A stretch of DNA of 64,000 bases, from positions 655,032-719,031 of the forward strand of contig NZ_CM001857.1 of assembly GCF_000400505.1 (NCBI RefSeq), read 5' to 3'. Shown here piece by piece: positions 53,380-64,000 of the stretch (positions are counted from its first letter, which is position 1; each line of letters begins with the position of its first letter). Under the pieces are notes generated by a model, which did not search any database, had not been told where the DNA came from, and was given only the letters and a program-made list of their open reading frames with translations. A program made the translations under genes and the position numbers. This DNA is from Musicola paradisiaca NCPPB 2511. Lineage in GTDB: Bacteria > Pseudomonadota > Gammaproteobacteria > Enterobacterales > Enterobacteriaceae.

Positions 53380-53841
53380 TTAATTACTGCCAATTCGTTG
53401 ACGGTTTAGAACCGGTACGCGGAAAAGATGACGACAATATTCCAGGAAATAACCGTACACCACGCCCATTAACATTGAAATAATAGCATTACTACCCACA
53501 GCTCTTACGATTTGAGACAAGTCGGCGCCAATTGCCCACAGTATTGCGGCATACACGGGGGACTGAAAACTCACGTAGGCAAACAGGTCGGCCAGATTTC
53601 TTATCCCATGCTTGTTTTTTCCCCATTTTAATAACAACGCCACAATGCGATCCCGGTAAAGCCCATAAGGCCAGGCAATAACGATATTGACAGGAATGGA
53701 GAGTAATCGGGAGGACAGCGATTGCTGAAACGTCATTTCAGAAAGCAGCATTTCTACCGCCATACCGGTAATGAAGCAATAAATCACCATTGCAACAGTA
53801 TCCGCCAGGACACTGCGCAAGCGATAAAGCAAGGGGGGCAT
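53380..53841 (-). CDS. alaE: L-alanine exporter AlaE
   Basis: An inner-membrane L-alanine exporter; E. coli AlaE is 149 aa and this one is 153. About four hydrophobic helices are seen. The conserved blocks are [60 protein letters not shown] and [21 protein letters not shown]. The ATG at 53841 has GGAG six bases upstream; a GTG four codons earlier contains that ribosome site. In E. coli alaE is elsewhere (near csrA), so its place next to cra is specific to this lineage. The gene is more AT-rich than its neighbours. Confidence 0.92.
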   Translation of the reverse strand: MPPLLYRLRSVLADTVAMVIYCFITGMAVEMLLSEMTFQQSLSSRLLSIPVNIVIAWPYGLYRDRIVALLLKWGKNKHGIRNLADLFAYVSFQSPVYAAILWAIGADLSQIVRAVGSNAIISMLMGVVYGYFLEYCRHLFRVPVLNRQRIGSN

Positions 53842-54614
53842 ATTTTTCTCCACTTTACTAGATGATACGTTTATTAATGATGCGATTATTTGGTTTTTAG
53901 TTTTGTGTTTTTAGCTTTTATATAGTTTACATGTCTGAATGATGTTTAATAAGTAGCTTAAAATTTTTATTTTTGTGTGTTTTTTGTTCATTATCGTGAC
54001 TTTATGGGCATAGAATACTTTTTACGTGCAATTATCATTTCTTATGGATTAAAGTTTTTTAAAAACAATGCGTTGTGTTTTTATACGGATAAAGGGGAAG
54101 CAATGAGGCGAGAGAATGAGCAGAAGTGGAGGCGAAAACAGGATTTTTCGAGAAATATTTTTCACCGCAATATACTGTGAATTCAAACAGTATTTAGGCG
54201 GCATTGTTAGCAAATTTGTCGATTATGTTTCGATTATGGATATATAACGTAAATTGAAGTAATTCATTGATGTGATTGCAGTAAAAAAATGAGAAGCAGA
54301 TATCAATAAAAAGAATATGACCGGTATTTATACTGATAATCAGGATATGAATTTAAAAAAACGTTTAAAAATCAAACAAAAAAATCTTTCTAAGAATTCG
54401 CTGATATTTGTGAAATACGTATCGATTTGTGTCAGGAAAAATAATATTGCGCGTAATTAAAAAACCTATATCTTAGAGCGCTTTCTTAAAAGTCATTAAT
54501 TTTACTTAAATAATCACGTTATTACTCGTCATTATTTTTTCGTGGGTGTTTTTTGTGTCGGCTTTTTTCCTTCCAATTAAAGCAAGAATAATTCCCCGGC
54601 CCGTTTGTACTGGC
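53842..54614. other. Long AT-rich intergenic region between alaE and the mra promoter
   Basis: About 770 nt, strongly AT-rich (especially 53860-54000 and 54240-54540). It must carry the alaE promoter at its left end. A 67-codon frame at 53977 starts on GTG, lacks a ribosome site and has the composition of chance AT-rich sequence. No gene or RNA recognised. AT-rich blocks of this kind often bind H-NS (inference). Confidence 0.45.
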
Positions 54615-54644
54615 TTGACAAGCTTTTCATCCCCTCCGTAAACT
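54615..54644 (+). promoter_or_regulatory. Pmra promoter of the division and cell wall cluster
   Basis: A perfect -35 TTGACA (54615-54620) and -10-like TAAACT (54639-54644) with an 18-nt spacer, 63 nt before mraZ. The sequence CTTGACAAGCTTTTC agrees with my memory of the E. coli Pmra region, which drives mraZ to ftsW and beyond. Confidence 0.8.
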
Positions 54645-54651
54645 TTGAGAC

Positions 54652-54681
54652 GTGGGATTTTGTGGGATAAAGTGGTAAAGA
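54652..54681 (+). promoter_or_regulatory. MraZ-binding direct repeats
   Basis: Three 10-bp direct repeats in register: GTGGGATTTT, GTGGGATAAA, GTGGTAAAGA. In E. coli MraZ binds GTGGG repeats with the same period just downstream of Pmra and represses the cluster. The third copy has lost the last G. Confidence 0.8.
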
Positions 54682-54706
54682 AGATCATGAAGGGCTAAAT
54701 ACTGTC

Positions 54707-55165
54707 ATGTTTCGTGGGGCTACGCTGGTAAACCTCGACAGTAAAGGACGGCTTGCCGTACCTACCCGTTATCGGGAATTACTGAACGAGGAAGCTCAAG
54801 GGCAAATGGTATGTACCATTGACCTCCATCAGCCCTGTCTGCTGCTTTATCTTCTGCCTGAGTGGGAACTTATCGAGCAGAAACTTTCCCGCCTGTCGAG
54901 TATGCATCCTGCGGAACGCCGTGTTCAGCGGTTGTTGTTAGGGCACGCGAGCGAGTGCCAGATGGATGGGGCCGGGCGATTGCTGATTGCTCCGACCCTT
55001 AGGCAACACGCAGGATTGACAAAAGAAGTGATGCTGGTCGGTCAGTTCAACAAGTTTGAACTGTGGGATGAACAGACCTGGTATCGGCAAGTCAAGGAGG
55101 ACATGGACGCTACGCAATCATCTCAGGAACCGTTGTCTGAGCGATTGCAGGATTTATCACTATAG
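54707..55165 (+). CDS. mraZ: Transcriptional regulator MraZ
   Basis: An AbrB-like swapped-hairpin DNA-binding protein that represses its own operon. The protein is 152 aa, the E. coli length. Duplicated halves are seen: [20 protein letters not shown] and [21 protein letters not shown], each with the DxxGR motif that contacts DNA. It is the first gene of the division and cell wall cluster and is preceded by its own binding repeats. Confidence 0.97.
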   Translation: MFRGATLVNLDSKGRLAVPTRYRELLNEEAQGQMVCTIDLHQPCLLLYLLPEWELIEQKLSRLSSMHPAERRVQRLLLGHASECQMDGAGRLLIAPTLRQHAGLTKEVMLVGQFNKFELWDEQTWYRQVKEDMDATQSSQEPLSERLQDLSL

Positions 55166-55167
55166 CC

Positions 55168-56109
55168 ATGGCAGAAACGTTTAAACATACCACCGTACTG
55201 CTGGATGAGGCTGTCAACGGTCTGAATATCCGCAGTAACGGTATCTATATCGACGGTACGTTTGGCCGCGGCGGCCACTCCCGTCTTATTCTGTCCCATC
55301 TTGGAACGGACGGTCAGCTGTTGGCGATCGATCGCGATCCTCAGGCCGTGTCCGCGGCAAGCGCGATTCATGATGCGCGTTTTTCAATTATTCACGGCCC
55401 GTTTTCGTCATTGGCCGATTATGTCGCCGAACGTGGTCTTGTCGGTCGGATCGACGGTATCTTGTTAGATTTGGGTGTTTCTTCTCCTCAGCTTGATGAT
55501 CCTGAACGCGGATTCTCATTCATGCGCGATGGGCCGCTGGATATGCGCATGGATCCCTCTCGCGGCGTTTCTGCGGCTGAATGGTTGATGAACGCAGAGG
55601 CCGACGACATCGCGTGGGTGCTGAAAACCTTTGGCGAGGAGCGTTTTGCCAAACGTATCGCACGCGCAATTGTGGAGCGTAATCGCGTTGAACCGTTGAC
55701 TCGTACTAAAGCGTTGGCGGAGTTGATCGCTGCTGCTTGCCCGATCCGCGAAAAACACAAACACCCGGCGACACGTTCCTTTCAGGCCATCCGGATTTAT
55801 ATCAACAGCGAATTGGACGAGATTGAGCGAGCTTTGGAAGGCGCTCTGCAAGTGTTGGCTCCACATGGCCGCTTATCGGTTATCAGCTTTCATTCGCTGG
55901 AAGATCGCATTGTGAAACGTTTTATCCGCCAGCATAGTCGCGGGCCCCAGGTGCCTGCCGGGTTGCCGCTGACGGAGGCTCAGTTGAAGAGCCAGGGGGG
56001 ACGCACGCTGAAGGCGGTCGGGAAAATGATGCCTTCGGAAAGCGAAGTCGGGGAAAACCCGAGGGCGCGTAGTTCCGTCTTGCGTTTTGCCGAGAGATTA
56101 CCTGCGTGA
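55168..56109 (+). CDS. rsmH: 16S rRNA (cytosine1402-N4)-methyltransferase
   Basis: Methylates N4 of C1402 in the ribosomal decoding centre. The protein is 313 aa, as in E. coli. SAM-binding motif [15 protein letters not shown] (near 32-46), [22 protein letters not shown], and [15 protein letters not shown]. The start is two nt after the mraZ stop. Its stop overlaps the GTG start of ftsL. Also known as mraW. Confidence 0.97.
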   Translation: MAETFKHTTVLLDEAVNGLNIRSNGIYIDGTFGRGGHSRLILSHLGTDGQLLAIDRDPQAVSAASAIHDARFSIIHGPFSSLADYVAERGLVGRIDGILLDLGVSSPQLDDPERGFSFMRDGPLDMRMDPSRGVSAAEWLMNAEADDIAWVLKTFGEERFAKRIARAIVERNRVEPLTRTKALAELIAAACPIREKHKHPATRSFQAIRIYINSELDEIERALEGALQVLAPHGRLSVISFHSLEDRIVKRFIRQHSRGPQVPAGLPLTEAQLKSQGGRTLKAVGKMMPSESEVGENPRARSSVLRFAERLPA

Positions 56110-56429
56110 TCGGCAATGAGCGCCACTCTCTCGGGGTGGTGATTGGCGGCGATTTGCTGCGTTATGGCAAGTTGCCGATGCTGTTGCTGATTGCCGTGCT
56201 GGTCTCCGCGATCCTGGTGGTGACGACTGCGCACCGGACACGTTTGTTGACGGCGGAGCGCGAAAGGCTGTTGCTGGAACGTGATGCGCTGGATATTGAA
56301 TGGCGCAACCTCATTCTTGAGGAGAACGCGCTGGGCGATCACAGCCGCGTGGAACAAATTGCTACAGAAAAGCTTCATATGGTGCATGTCGATCCTTCAC
56401 AGGAAAATATTGTGGTTAAGCAACAATGA
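56106..56429 (+). CDS. ftsL: Cell division protein FtsL
   Basis: A bitopic divisome protein that forms the FtsQLB complex and helps activate FtsWI. The protein is 107 aa: a short cytoplasmic part (to about 20), one membrane helix ([20 protein letters not shown]), then a periplasmic leucine-zipper-like coiled coil ([20 protein letters not shown]). The C-terminus [11 protein letters not shown] is conserved. The start is GTG at 56106 overlapping the rsmH stop (GTGA); there is no in-frame ATG near. It is shorter at the N-terminus than E. coli FtsL (121 aa). Confidence 0.95.
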   Translation: MIGNERHSLGVVIGGDLLRYGKLPMLLLIAVLVSAILVVTTAHRTRLLTAERERLLLERDALDIEWRNLILEENALGDHSRVEQIATEKLHMVHVDPSQENIVVKQQ

Positions 56430-56450
56430 TTGAATAGGTATCGCTAAACG

Positions 56451-58214
56451 ATGAAAGCCGCGCGCCCAGGAAAATTGAAGCGTCAGGAAGAGCATGCCAG
56501 CTTTGTCAGCTGGCGTTTTGCGTTGCTTTGCGGCGGTATTTTGCTATGCCTGGTTGGATTGATGATGCGTACCGCCTATCTGCAGGTGATCGCGCCCGAT
56601 AAGCTGGTGCGCGAAGGCGATATGCGTTCGCTGCGCGTGCAGGAAATTCCGACTGCGCGGGGCATGATCAGCGACCGTGCCGGTCGTCCGTTGGCGGTCA
56701 GCGTACCGGTCAATGCCGTCTGGGCCGATCCGAAAGATCTGAACGATCATGGCGGCATCTCGCTGGATACGCGCTGGAAGGCGCTGGCTGATGCGCTGGG
56801 TATCCCGTTGGATCAGATCGCGGCGAAGATTAACGCCAATCCAGACGGACGCTTTGTTTATCTCGCGCGTCAGGTTAATCCGGCGATCGGCGAGTATATC
56901 CATAAATTGAAGCTGCCCGGCATCAACCTGCGTCAGGAATCTCGTCGTTATTATCCCTCTGGGCAGGTGACTTCCCATCTTATCGGTTTTACTAATATTG
57001 ACGGGCAGGGCATTGAAGGCATTGAAAAAAGCTTCGATCGCTGGCTGACCGGCAGGCCGGGGGAGCGCACGGTACGTAAGGATCGATTCGGGCGGGTGAT
57101 CGAGGATATTTCATCGGTGGACAGCCAGGCCGCGCATAATCTGGTGCTCAGTATCGACGAGCGGTTACAGGCGCTGGTCTATCGCGAACTGAACAACGCC
57201 GTAGCCTTCAACAAGGCCGAATCCGGCACCGCCGTGCTGGTGGATGTGAATACCGGCGAAGTGCTGGCGATGGCCAACAGCCCGTCCTACAACCCGAACA
57301 ACCTGACGGGCACGCCGACCGACGTGATCCGTAACCGCGCCATTACTGATATTTTCGAACCCGGTTCGACCGTGAAGCCGATGGTGGTGATGACGGCGCT
57401 GCAGCGTAACGTCGTGAAGGAAAATGCGGTACTCAATACGTTGCCGTATTACATCAATGGGCATGAGATCAAGGACGTTGCGCGCAACAGCGAACTGACG
57501 CTGACGGGCGTGCTGCAGAAATCCAGTAACGTCGGGGTGTCGCATCTGGCTCTGGCGATGCCTGCTGCCGCGGTAGTGGATACTTACTCTCGTTTCGGCC
57601 TCGGTAAAGCGACCAATCTAGGGTTGGTTGGTGAAAGTCTGGGGTTGTTTCCCAACCGTCAACGTTGGTCGGATATTGAACGCGCTACCTTTTCATTCGG
57701 ATATGGCCTGATGGTGACGCCGCTGCAACTGGCGCGGATGTACGCCACCATCGGTAGCTTCGGTATTTACCGTCCGCTTTCCATTACTAAAGTCGATCCT
57801 CCGGTGCCGGGGGAGCGCATATTTTCCGAGCAGATTGTCCGCACCGTGGTGCACATGATGGAGAGCGTGGCGCTGCCTGGCGGCGGCGGAACCAAAGCCG
57901 CTGTTAAAGGGTATCGTATTGCTATCAAAACCGGTACGGCGAAAAAAGTCGGCCCGGACGGCAAATACATTAACAAATATATCGCCTATACCGCCGGGGT
58001 GGCGCCCGCCAGCAATCCTCGTTTCGCGCTGGTTGTGGTCATCAACGATCCCCAGGCGGGCAAATATTACGGCGGTGCGGTATCGGCGCCGGTGTTCGGA
58101 GCCATCATGGGGGGCGTGCTGCGCACCATGAATATCGAGCCCGATGCGTTGGCGACCGGTGACAAAAGCGAATACGTGATTAACAGAAAAGAGGGTTCAG
58201 GTGGCAGATCGTAA
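56451..58214 (+). CDS. ftsI: Peptidoglycan D,D-transpeptidase FtsI (PBP3)
   Basis: The septal transpeptidase, target of aztreonam and cephalexin. The protein is 587 aa (588 in E. coli). It has a short cytoplasmic tail and membrane helix (about 20-42), a pedestal domain, and the penicillin-binding domain with SxxK in EPGSTVKPM (Ser near 306), SSN near 360 and KTGTAKK near 493. It overlaps murE by 14 nt. Confidence 0.97.
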   Translation: MKAARPGKLKRQEEHASFVSWRFALLCGGILLCLVGLMMRTAYLQVIAPDKLVREGDMRSLRVQEIPTARGMISDRAGRPLAVSVPVNAVWADPKDLNDHGGISLDTRWKALADALGIPLDQIAAKINANPDGRFVYLARQVNPAIGEYIHKLKLPGINLRQESRRYYPSGQVTSHLIGFTNIDGQGIEGIEKSFDRWLTGRPGERTVRKDRFGRVIEDISSVDSQAAHNLVLSIDERLQALVYRELNNAVAFNKAESGTAVLVDVNTGEVLAMANSPSYNPNNLTGTPTDVIRNRAITDIFEPGSTVKPMVVMTALQRNVVKENAVLNTLPYYINGHEIKDVARNSELTLTGVLQKSSNVGVSHLALAMPAAAVVDTYSRFGLGKATNLGLVGESLGLFPNRQRWSDIERATFSFGYGLMVTPLQLARMYATIGSFGIYRPLSITKVDPPVPGERIFSEQIVRTVVHMMESVALPGGGGTKAAVKGYRIAIKTGTAKKVGPDGKYINKYIAYTAGVAPASNPRFALVVVINDPQAGKYYGGAVSAPVFGAIMGGVLRTMNIEPDALATGDKSEYVINRKEGSGGRS

Positions 58215-59685
58215 CTTGCGCGACTTGCTGGCTCCGTGGGTGGCAAATGCACCGGAGCGTGCGCTGCGGGAAATGACATTAGACAGCCGTGTAGCGGCTG
58301 CCGGGGATCTGTTTGTCGCGGTCGTCGGCCACAAAACGGATGGGCGGCACTATATTCCGCAGGCGATCGCGCAGGGCGTCGCGGCTATTGTAGCGCAGGC
58401 CGATGCCGCGTCGCCAAACGGAACCTGCTGTGAGCTGCATGGCGTCCCCGTGGTCTATCTCGACGATTTGAACCAGCGCTTGTCTGCTCTGGCCGGGCGT
58501 TTTTATCAGCATCCGTCTGACACACTGCAGCTCATCGGTGTAACGGGAACGAATGGCAAAACCACCACGGCGCAGTTGCTGGCGCAGTGGACGCAGGCGT
58601 TGGGAAAGACCAGCGCGGTGATGGGAACCGTGGGCAACGGGTTGTTAGGGCATGTGACGCCGGCCGAGAACACCACCGGGTCTGCAGTGGATGTGCAGCA
58701 GGTATTGAGCCAGTTTGTCGCTCAGGGTGCTCAGGTGGCGGCGATGGAGGTTTCGTCTCACGGGCTGGTGCAGCATCGTGTCGAGGATGTGTCGTTCGCC
58801 GCTGCTGCTTTCACCAACCTGAGCCGTGATCATCTGGATTATCACGGCGATATGGCGGGCTATGAAGCCGCCAAGTGGCGCCTGTTTTCCGAACATCGCG
58901 TTGGTCAGGCTGTGATTAACGCCGATGACGAGGTAGGGCGCCGCTGGCTCGAACGTTTGCCTGATGCCGTCGCCGTGTCCGTTCGCGGCGATATCGGCGC
59001 TGCGCGTCGGCAGTGGCTGAAGGCTACGCGGGTTGACTATCACAACAGCGGTTTTACGGTGCACTTCGATTCCTCATGGGGGCAAGGTGTCATCGACAGC
59101 AGCCTGATGGGCGCGTTCAATGTCAGTAACCTGTTGTTGTCGCTGGCGACGTTGCTGTCGCTGGGGTATCCGCTGGAACAACTGGTTATCACCGGTTCTA
59201 CGCTACAGCCGGTATGCGGTAGAATGGAGGTTTTTGTTGCCGATGGCCGGCCGACCGTCGTGGTGGATTACGCCCATACGCCTGATGCATTGGAAAAAGC
59301 GCTGGAGGCGGCCCGTTTACATTGTCACGGCAAGCTGTGGTGCGTATTCGGTTGCGGCGGCGATCGCGATAAAGGTAAGCGCCCACTTATGGGGGCGATT
59401 GCGGAACAACTGGCCGACCGGGTTATCGTCACGGACGATAACCCGCGCAGCGAGGATCCTCAGGCGATCGTAAGCGATATTCTGAGCGGGTTGCTGGATG
59501 CCGGGAGAGTGCAGGCGATCGCAGGACGGGCGGAGGCAGTGACCAGCGCAATCATGCAGGCTGCCGCCGACGATGTAGTCCTGGTCGCAGGCAAAGGGCA
59601 TGAAGATTATCAGTTAGTAGGCAATGAGCGGTTGGATTATTCAGATCGCATCACTGTCGCACGGCTACTGGGGGTTATCGTATGA
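58201..59685 (+). CDS. murE: UDP-MurNAc-L-Ala-D-Glu:meso-diaminopimelate ligase
   Basis: Adds meso-DAP to the peptidoglycan precursor. The protein is 494 aa. The Mur-ligase ATP site is [15 protein letters not shown] (near 112-126). The DNPR motif in [14 protein letters not shown] is the one that selects meso-DAP over lysine, as expected for a Gram-negative. The carbamylated-lysine region is [15 protein letters not shown]. The start is GTG at 58201, inside the end of ftsI, as in E. coli. It overlaps murF by four nt. Confidence 0.97.
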   Translation: MADRNLRDLLAPWVANAPERALREMTLDSRVAAAGDLFVAVVGHKTDGRHYIPQAIAQGVAAIVAQADAASPNGTCCELHGVPVVYLDDLNQRLSALAGRFYQHPSDTLQLIGVTGTNGKTTTAQLLAQWTQALGKTSAVMGTVGNGLLGHVTPAENTTGSAVDVQQVLSQFVAQGAQVAAMEVSSHGLVQHRVEDVSFAAAAFTNLSRDHLDYHGDMAGYEAAKWRLFSEHRVGQAVINADDEVGRRWLERLPDAVAVSVRGDIGAARRQWLKATRVDYHNSGFTVHFDSSWGQGVIDSSLMGAFNVSNLLLSLATLLSLGYPLEQLVITGSTLQPVCGRMEVFVADGRPTVVVDYAHTPDALEKALEAARLHCHGKLWCVFGCGGDRDKGKRPLMGAIAEQLADRVIVTDDNPRSEDPQAIVSDILSGLLDAGRVQAIAGRAEAVTSAIMQAAADDVVLVAGKGHEDYQLVGNERLDYSDRITVARLLGVIV

Positions 59686-61043
59686 TCCGCGTCCCGTTGC
59701 AACAGTTGGCCGAAGTGCTTGGCGCCCGGTTGGTGGGTGAAAATCTCACCATCGGCGAGGTTTCCACGGATACCCGCAAATTGACGGCAGGTTGTCTGTT
59801 CGTCGCGCTGCGCGGGGAAAATTTTGATGCGCATGACTACGCTGCTGACGCTGTTGCCGGCGGCGCCGGGGCGTTGGTGGTCTGCAAGCGCTTACCTATT
59901 GAGGTTCCTCAACTGGTGGTGGCGGATACCCGGCTGGCGCTGGGCGCGCTGGCGGCCTGGGTGCGCAGCCAGTCTCACGCGCGCGTTGTTGCGCTCACCG
60001 GTTCTTCCGGTAAGACATCGGTCAAGGAAATGACGGCGTCGATTTTGCGTCAGTGCGGCAACGTGCTGTATACCGCGGGTAATTTTAATAACGACATCGG
60101 CGTGCCGTTGACGTTATTGCGTCTGGCGCCCGAACATGATTTCGCCGTGATAGAGCTTGGCGCCAATCATATTGGCGAAATCGCCTATACCACCGAGCTG
60201 GTGAAGCCGGAAACCGCGTTGGTGAACAACATCGCGGCGGCGCATCTGGAAGGATTCGGTTCTCTGGCCGGGGTGGCGCAAGCCAAAGGCGAGATCTTCG
60301 ATGGGTTGCCGGAAAACGGCGTCGGCATCATCAATGCGGACAGTAACGATATCGCCCGCTGGCAGCCGTCTCTGGCCGGCAAGACGCTGTGGCGTTTTTC
60401 TTCGCAGCCGGCATCATCGGCCGATTTCCTGGCCAGTGATGTGCGTGCCGCGGATCTCGGTACGGCATTTACACTGCATACGCCGGTCGGTCAGGTAGAC
60501 GTCACTCTGCCGTTGCCGGGGCGCCACAATATCGCCAATGCGCTGGCAGCCACCGCGCTGGCGATTTCCGTCGGTGCGTCTCTCGAGGCGGTTAAACTCG
60601 GGCTATCCCGGTTGCAGGCCGTACCGGGGCGCTTGTTCCCGATTCTGCTGGCGCCCGGGAAGCGTCTGCTGGACGACAGCTATAACGCCAATGTCGGTTC
60701 GATGACGGCCGCTGCTCAGGTATTGGCTGAAATGCCGGGATACCAGGTGATGGTCGTCGGCGATATGGCCGAATTGGGGCAGGAGGCTGAAGCCTGCCAT
60801 CGTCAGGTGGGTGCGGCGGCGAAACTGGCCGGCATCGATAAAGTGCTGAGCGTGGGGACGTTGAGTGCGCTGATTGGCGAGGCCAGCGGCGTCGGCGAGC
60901 ATTTTGATAACAAGACTGCCCTGACGGCCCGTTTGCGGGCGTTGGTGGCGGAACACAACACCATCACCGTTTTGATTAAAGGTTCACGCAGCGCGGCGAT
61001 GGAACAGGTAGTACGTGCATTACAGGAGCATGCAACATGTTAG
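59682..61043 (+). CDS. murF: UDP-MurNAc-tripeptide:D-Ala-D-Ala ligase
   Basis: Adds D-Ala-D-Ala, completing the UDP-MurNAc-pentapeptide. The protein is 453 aa (452 in E. coli). ATP site [18 protein letters not shown] (near 104-121), [28 protein letters not shown], and [16 protein letters not shown] in the C-terminal domain. The ATG overlaps the murE stop (ATGA), and the end overlaps mraY by seven nt. Confidence 0.97.
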   Translation: MIRVPLQQLAEVLGARLVGENLTIGEVSTDTRKLTAGCLFVALRGENFDAHDYAADAVAGGAGALVVCKRLPIEVPQLVVADTRLALGALAAWVRSQSHARVVALTGSSGKTSVKEMTASILRQCGNVLYTAGNFNNDIGVPLTLLRLAPEHDFAVIELGANHIGEIAYTTELVKPETALVNNIAAAHLEGFGSLAGVAQAKGEIFDGLPENGVGIINADSNDIARWQPSLAGKTLWRFSSQPASSADFLASDVRAADLGTAFTLHTPVGQVDVTLPLPGRHNIANALAATALAISVGASLEAVKLGLSRLQAVPGRLFPILLAPGKRLLDDSYNANVGSMTAAAQVLAEMPGYQVMVVGDMAELGQEAEACHRQVGAAAKLAGIDKVLSVGTLSALIGEASGVGEHFDNKTALTARLRALVAEHNTITVLIKGSRSAAMEQVVRALQEHATC

Positions 61044-62119
61044 TTTGGCTGGCCGAGCATCTGGTCAAAATTTATTCCGGCTTTAACGTCTTTTCCTATT
61101 TGACGTTCCGGGCCATTGTCAGCCTGCTGACCGCACTGATTATTTCCCTGTGGATGGGGCCGCATCTGATCGCATGGCTGCAGCGGTTGCAGATAGGTCA
61201 AGTCGTTCGCAGCGAAGGGCCTGAGTCTCACTTTAGCAAGCGCGGTACGCCGACCATGGGCGGGGTGATGATTCTGGCGTCCATCGTGATTTCGGTATTG
61301 CTGTGGGTGAATCTCTCCAACCCGTATGTCTGGTGCGTGCTGCTGGTGCTGCTGGGCTACGGCATCGTCGGTTTTGTGGATGACTACCGCAAGGTCGTGC
61401 GCAAGGACACCCGGGGGCTTATCGCTCGCTGGAAGTATTTCTGGCAGTCGTTGCTGGCGCTGGTGGTGGCGTTTTCCATGTATGCGATTGGCAAGGGCAC
61501 GCCCGCTACGCAATTGGTGGTGCCGTTCTTCAAAGATGTGATGCCGCAGTTGGGCTTGTTTTATATCGTGCTGGCCTATTTTGTGATTGTCGGCACCAGT
61601 AATGCGGTGAATCTGACCGATGGTCTTGATGGCCTGGCGATTATGCCGACGGTATTCGTTGCGGGAGGGTTCGCATTGGTGGCCTGGGCTACCGGCAACA
61701 TGAATTTCGCCAGCTATCTGCATATTCCGTACATCCGCCACGCCAGCGAACTGGTGGTGGTCTGTACCGCCATCGTCGGCGCCGGTCTGGGATTCTTATG
61801 GTTTAACACCTACCCGGCGCAGGTTTTTATGGGGGATGTGGGTTCGCTGGCGCTGGGCGGCGCGCTGGGCACCATCGCCGTGCTGCTTCGCCAGGAGTTT
61901 CTGTTGGTCATCATGGGCGGCGTATTTGTGGTGGAAACGCTGTCCGTCATTTTGCAGGTGGGATCCTTTAAGCTGCGGGGCCAGCGGATTTTCCGCATGG
62001 CGCCGATTCATCACCATTACGAGCTTAAAGGGTGGCCGGAGCCGCGGGTGATCGTGCGCTTCTGGATTATTTCGCTGATGCTGGTGCTTATTGGACTGGT
62101 TACGCTCAAGGTGCGGTAA
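61037..62119 (+). CDS. mraY: Phospho-MurNAc-pentapeptide translocase
   Basis: Transfers phospho-MurNAc-pentapeptide to undecaprenyl phosphate in the inner membrane, making lipid I. The 360-aa protein has about ten membrane helices. Catalytic Asp pair in [24 protein letters not shown], the metal-binding [14 protein letters not shown], and HHHYELKG near the C-terminus (the histidine motif that binds the nucleotide). Confidence 0.97.
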   Translation: MLVWLAEHLVKIYSGFNVFSYLTFRAIVSLLTALIISLWMGPHLIAWLQRLQIGQVVRSEGPESHFSKRGTPTMGGVMILASIVISVLLWVNLSNPYVWCVLLVLLGYGIVGFVDDYRKVVRKDTRGLIARWKYFWQSLLALVVAFSMYAIGKGTPATQLVVPFFKDVMPQLGLFYIVLAYFVIVGTSNAVNLTDGLDGLAIMPTVFVAGGFALVAWATGNMNFASYLHIPYIRHASELVVVCTAIVGAGLGFLWFNTYPAQVFMGDVGSLALGGALGTIAVLLRQEFLLVIMGGVFVVETLSVILQVGSFKLRGQRIFRMAPIHHHYELKGWPEPRVIVRFWIISLMLVLIGLVTLKVR

Positions 62120-62121
62120 AA

Positions 62122-63435
62122 ATGGACTATCAGGGTAAACAGGTTGTCATTATCGGGTTAGGGCTGACAGGGCTCTCCTGTGTTGATTTCTTCCTTTCAC
62201 GCGGCGTAGTGCCTCGCGTGATGGATACCCGTGTCAGTCCGCCGGGGTTGGACAAACTGCCCGGCCATATTGAGCGTTATCTCGGCGGCCTGAATGAAAC
62301 ATGGCTGATGGAAGCCGACCTGATTGTAGCAAGCCCAGGTATTGCGTTGTCGACCCCGGTCTTGTGCGATGCCGCTGAGGCCGGCGTGGAAATTGTGGGC
62401 GACATCGAGTTGTTCTGCCGTGAAGCGCAGGCGCCGATCGTGGCGATTACCGGTTCGAACGGTAAAAGCACGGTGACGACGCTGGTGGGCGAGATGGCTC
62501 GCGCCGCCGGATGGGCGGTCGGCGTCGGCGGCAATATCGGCTTACCGGCGCTGGCGCTGTTGAAGCAGGAAAGCCAGCTGTATGTGCTGGAGCTTTCCAG
62601 CTTCCAACTGGAAACCACCCGCAGCCTCCATGCAGCGGCGGCGACCATTCTTAATGTGACCGAAGATCATACCAACCGTTATCCGCTGGGATTGCAGCAA
62701 TATCGCGCCGCCAAGTTGCGTATTTACGAGCATGCCAACGTTTGCATCGTCAATGCCGATGATGCGTTGACTATGCCGATTCGCGGCGCGGATCCCCGCT
62801 GCCTGAGCTTTGGCGTCGACGTGGGGGATTATCATCTCAACCGTCAGCAGGGTGAAGTCTGGCTGCGCGTGAAAGGCGAACGGGTGTTGAATACCCGCGA
62901 AATCAAACTGACGGGGCAGCATAACTACACCAACGCGCTGGCGGCACTGGCGCTGGCGGATGCGGTCGGCATTCCCCGCGCTTCGGCGCTGACGGCGCTG
63001 ACAACCTTCACCGGCCTGCCGCACCGCTTCCAGCTGGTGATGGACGGCAAGGGCGTTCGTTGGGTGAATGATTCCAAGGCCACCAATGTGGGCAGTACGG
63101 AAGCGGCGCTTAACGGCCTGCATCTGGATGGCACATTGCACCTGCTGCTGGGGGGCGATGGCAAATCGGCGGATTTCTCGCCGTTGCAGCACTACCTGCA
63201 GGGCGACCGGATCCGTCTGTACTGTTTTGGCCGTGACGGCGCGCAACTGGCGGCACTGCGGCCGGAGATCGCCGATCAAACGGAAACCATGGAACAGGCG
63301 ATGCGGTTGATTGCCGGGCGGGTTCGCTCCGGCGATATGGTGCTGTTATCGCCGGCCTGCGCCAGCCTGGATCAGTTTCGTAGTTTCGAACATCGGGGCG
63401 ATGAATTCGCCCGTCTGGCGAGGGAGTTGGGATAA
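62122..63435 (+). CDS. murD: UDP-MurNAc-L-Ala:D-Glu ligase
   Basis: Adds D-glutamate to UDP-MurNAc-L-Ala. The protein is 437 aa (438 in E. coli). It has an N-terminal Rossmann-like UDP-binding part ([14 protein letters not shown]), the ATP site [17 protein letters not shown] (near 110-126), and [11 protein letters not shown] and [17 protein letters not shown] motifs. The ATG at 62122 is two nt past the mraY stop; the longer frame reads into mraY. Its TAA overlaps the ftsW ATG (TAATG). Confidence 0.97.
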   Translation: MDYQGKQVVIIGLGLTGLSCVDFFLSRGVVPRVMDTRVSPPGLDKLPGHIERYLGGLNETWLMEADLIVASPGIALSTPVLCDAAEAGVEIVGDIELFCREAQAPIVAITGSNGKSTVTTLVGEMARAAGWAVGVGGNIGLPALALLKQESQLYVLELSSFQLETTRSLHAAAATILNVTEDHTNRYPLGLQQYRAAKLRIYEHANVCIVNADDALTMPIRGADPRCLSFGVDVGDYHLNRQQGEVWLRVKGERVLNTREIKLTGQHNYTNALAALALADAVGIPRASALTALTTFTGLPHRFQLVMDGKGVRWVNDSKATNVGSTEAALNGLHLDGTLHLLLGGDGKSADFSPLQHYLQGDRIRLYCFGRDGAQLAALRPEIADQTETMEQAMRLIAGRVRSGDMVLLSPACASLDQFRSFEHRGDEFARLARELG

Positions 63436-64000
63436 TGCGCTTCTTCGGGGCCTCTGCGGTTGAACGTCTGAAAAGCTGGGTGATGGGGACGCGCGAAAGC
63501 GACGATCTCAGCACGGTGCTGTATGACAGGACGTTGCTGTGGCTGACCCTGGGCTTGGCGGTTATCGGTTTTGTGATGGTGACGTCCGCCTCGATGCCGG
63601 TAGGGCAGCGTTTGGCGAGCGATCCGTTTCTGTTCGCCAAGCGTGACGCGATTTACCTTGGGCTGGCTTTGGGGTTGTCGCTGGTCACGATGCGTATTCC
63701 GATGGAAGTCTGGCAGCGTTACAGCGTGGTGCTGTTGCTGGTGTCGATAGCGATGCTGCTGGTCGTGCTGGTGGTGGGCAGTTCGGTTAACGGTGCGTCA
63801 CGCTGGATTTCGCTGGGGCCTTTGCGTATTCAGCCGGCGGAATTATCGAAGCTGTCGCTGTTCTGCTATCTGGCCAGTTACATGGTGCGAAAAGTGGATG
63901 AAGTGCGGAGCAACTTCTGGGGGTTCTGCAAACCGATGGGCGTCATGGTCGTGCTGGCGGTGTTGCTGTTGGCGCAGCCGGATCTGGGCACGGTGGTCGT
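63435..64000 (+). CDS. ftsW: Septal peptidoglycan glycosyltransferase FtsW, 3' end cut by the window
   Basis: The SEDS-family polymerase of septal peptidoglycan, partner of FtsI. About 188 residues of about 400 are present. It begins with a short cytoplasmic stretch ([18 protein letters not shown]), then [30 protein letters not shown] (first helix) and further helices. SEDS marks seen: [26 protein letters not shown] and [13 protein letters not shown] at the very end. The N-terminal tail is shorter than in E. coli. It overlaps the murD stop by one base. Confidence 0.95.
   Translation, partial: MRFFGASAVERLKSWVMGTRESDDLSTVLYDRTLLWLTLGLAVIGFVMVTSASMPVGQRLASDPFLFAKRDAIYLGLALGLSLVTMRIPMEVWQRYSVVLLLVSIAMLLVVLVVGSSVNGASRWISLGPLRIQPAELSKLSLFCYLASYMVRKVDEVRSNFWGFCKPMGVMVVLAVLLLAQPDLGTVV

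Noticed and set aside
53977-54180. 67-codon plus-strand frame in the AT-rich gap before mraZ
   Set aside because: GTG start without a ribosome site, chance-like composition and no known relatives.

Overview
The window reads as about 64 kb of chromosome from an enterobacterial plant-pathogen-type genome. I favour a Dickeya-like member of the Pectobacteriaceae. Gene order follows the E. coli 0-2 min region almost gene for gene (carAB; folA-apaH-apaG-rsmA-pdxA-surA-lptD-djlA-rluA-rapA-polB; yabI; thiQPB-sgrR-sgrS; leuDCBA; ilvIH-cra; mraZ onwards). Coding sequence is GC-rich. A tryptophanase gene with a TnaC leader fits the indole-positive phenotype of Dickeya rather than Pectobacterium. The genus call is inference. 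I saw no tRNA, rRNA, CRISPR array, insertion sequence or prophage.

Layout. 1-4.3 kb: carA (5' end missing) and carB. 4.3-7.5 kb: an unrecognised 267-aa protein with a small ORF in front of it, a LysE-family exporter, and the split ThrE-type exporter yjjP/yjjB. 7.8-22.7 kb: the conserved folA-to-polB block (folate, RNA modification, vitamin B6, outer-membrane assembly, transcription recycling, DNA polymerase II). 23.4-28.1 kb: a five-gene branched-chain-amino-acid-type ABC importer where E. coli carries ara genes. 28.6-31.9 kb: yabI, then an accessory segment with a LysR regulator, a free-standing alanyl-tRNA editing protein and an AT-richer second LysE-family exporter. 32-34.3 kb: ilvBN with its ivbL attenuator and a CRP-like site. 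34.3-41.7 kb: thiBPQ with a TPP riboswitch, sgrR with divergent sgrS/sgrT, and tnaCA. 41.6-49.5 kb: a Fur-box-preceded siderophore-interacting reductase, leuLABCD, and an acyl-CoA-ligase-like gene in the place E. coli uses for leuO. 49.8-53.8 kb: ilvIH, cra, alaE. 54.6-64 kb: the start of the division and cell wall cluster, mraZ-rsmH-ftsL-ftsI-murE-murF-mraY-murD-ftsW (ftsW is cut by the window end).

A strong theme is amino-acid-responsive control. Three leader peptides absent from ordinary ORF lists can be read directly: IvbL (10 Val codons), LeuL (5 Leu codons, all CTA) and a TnaC with the WFNID motif and an unusual C-terminal extension. A TPP riboswitch and an SgrS RNA encoding a 52-aa SgrT are also visible. 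Two acetohydroxyacid synthases (ilvBN, ilvIH), leuABCD, a branched-chain uptake system and three predicted amino-acid exporter systems lie within 50 kb.

Most of the window is core housekeeping DNA. The parts most worth a second look are the extended TnaC, the enlarged SgrS/SgrT, the unknown protein at 4.3-5.2 kb with its upstream small ORF, the PurR-like palindrome in the ilvIH promoter region, the LysR/AlaX/LysE segment, and the heptamer repeat tract near 28.2 kb.
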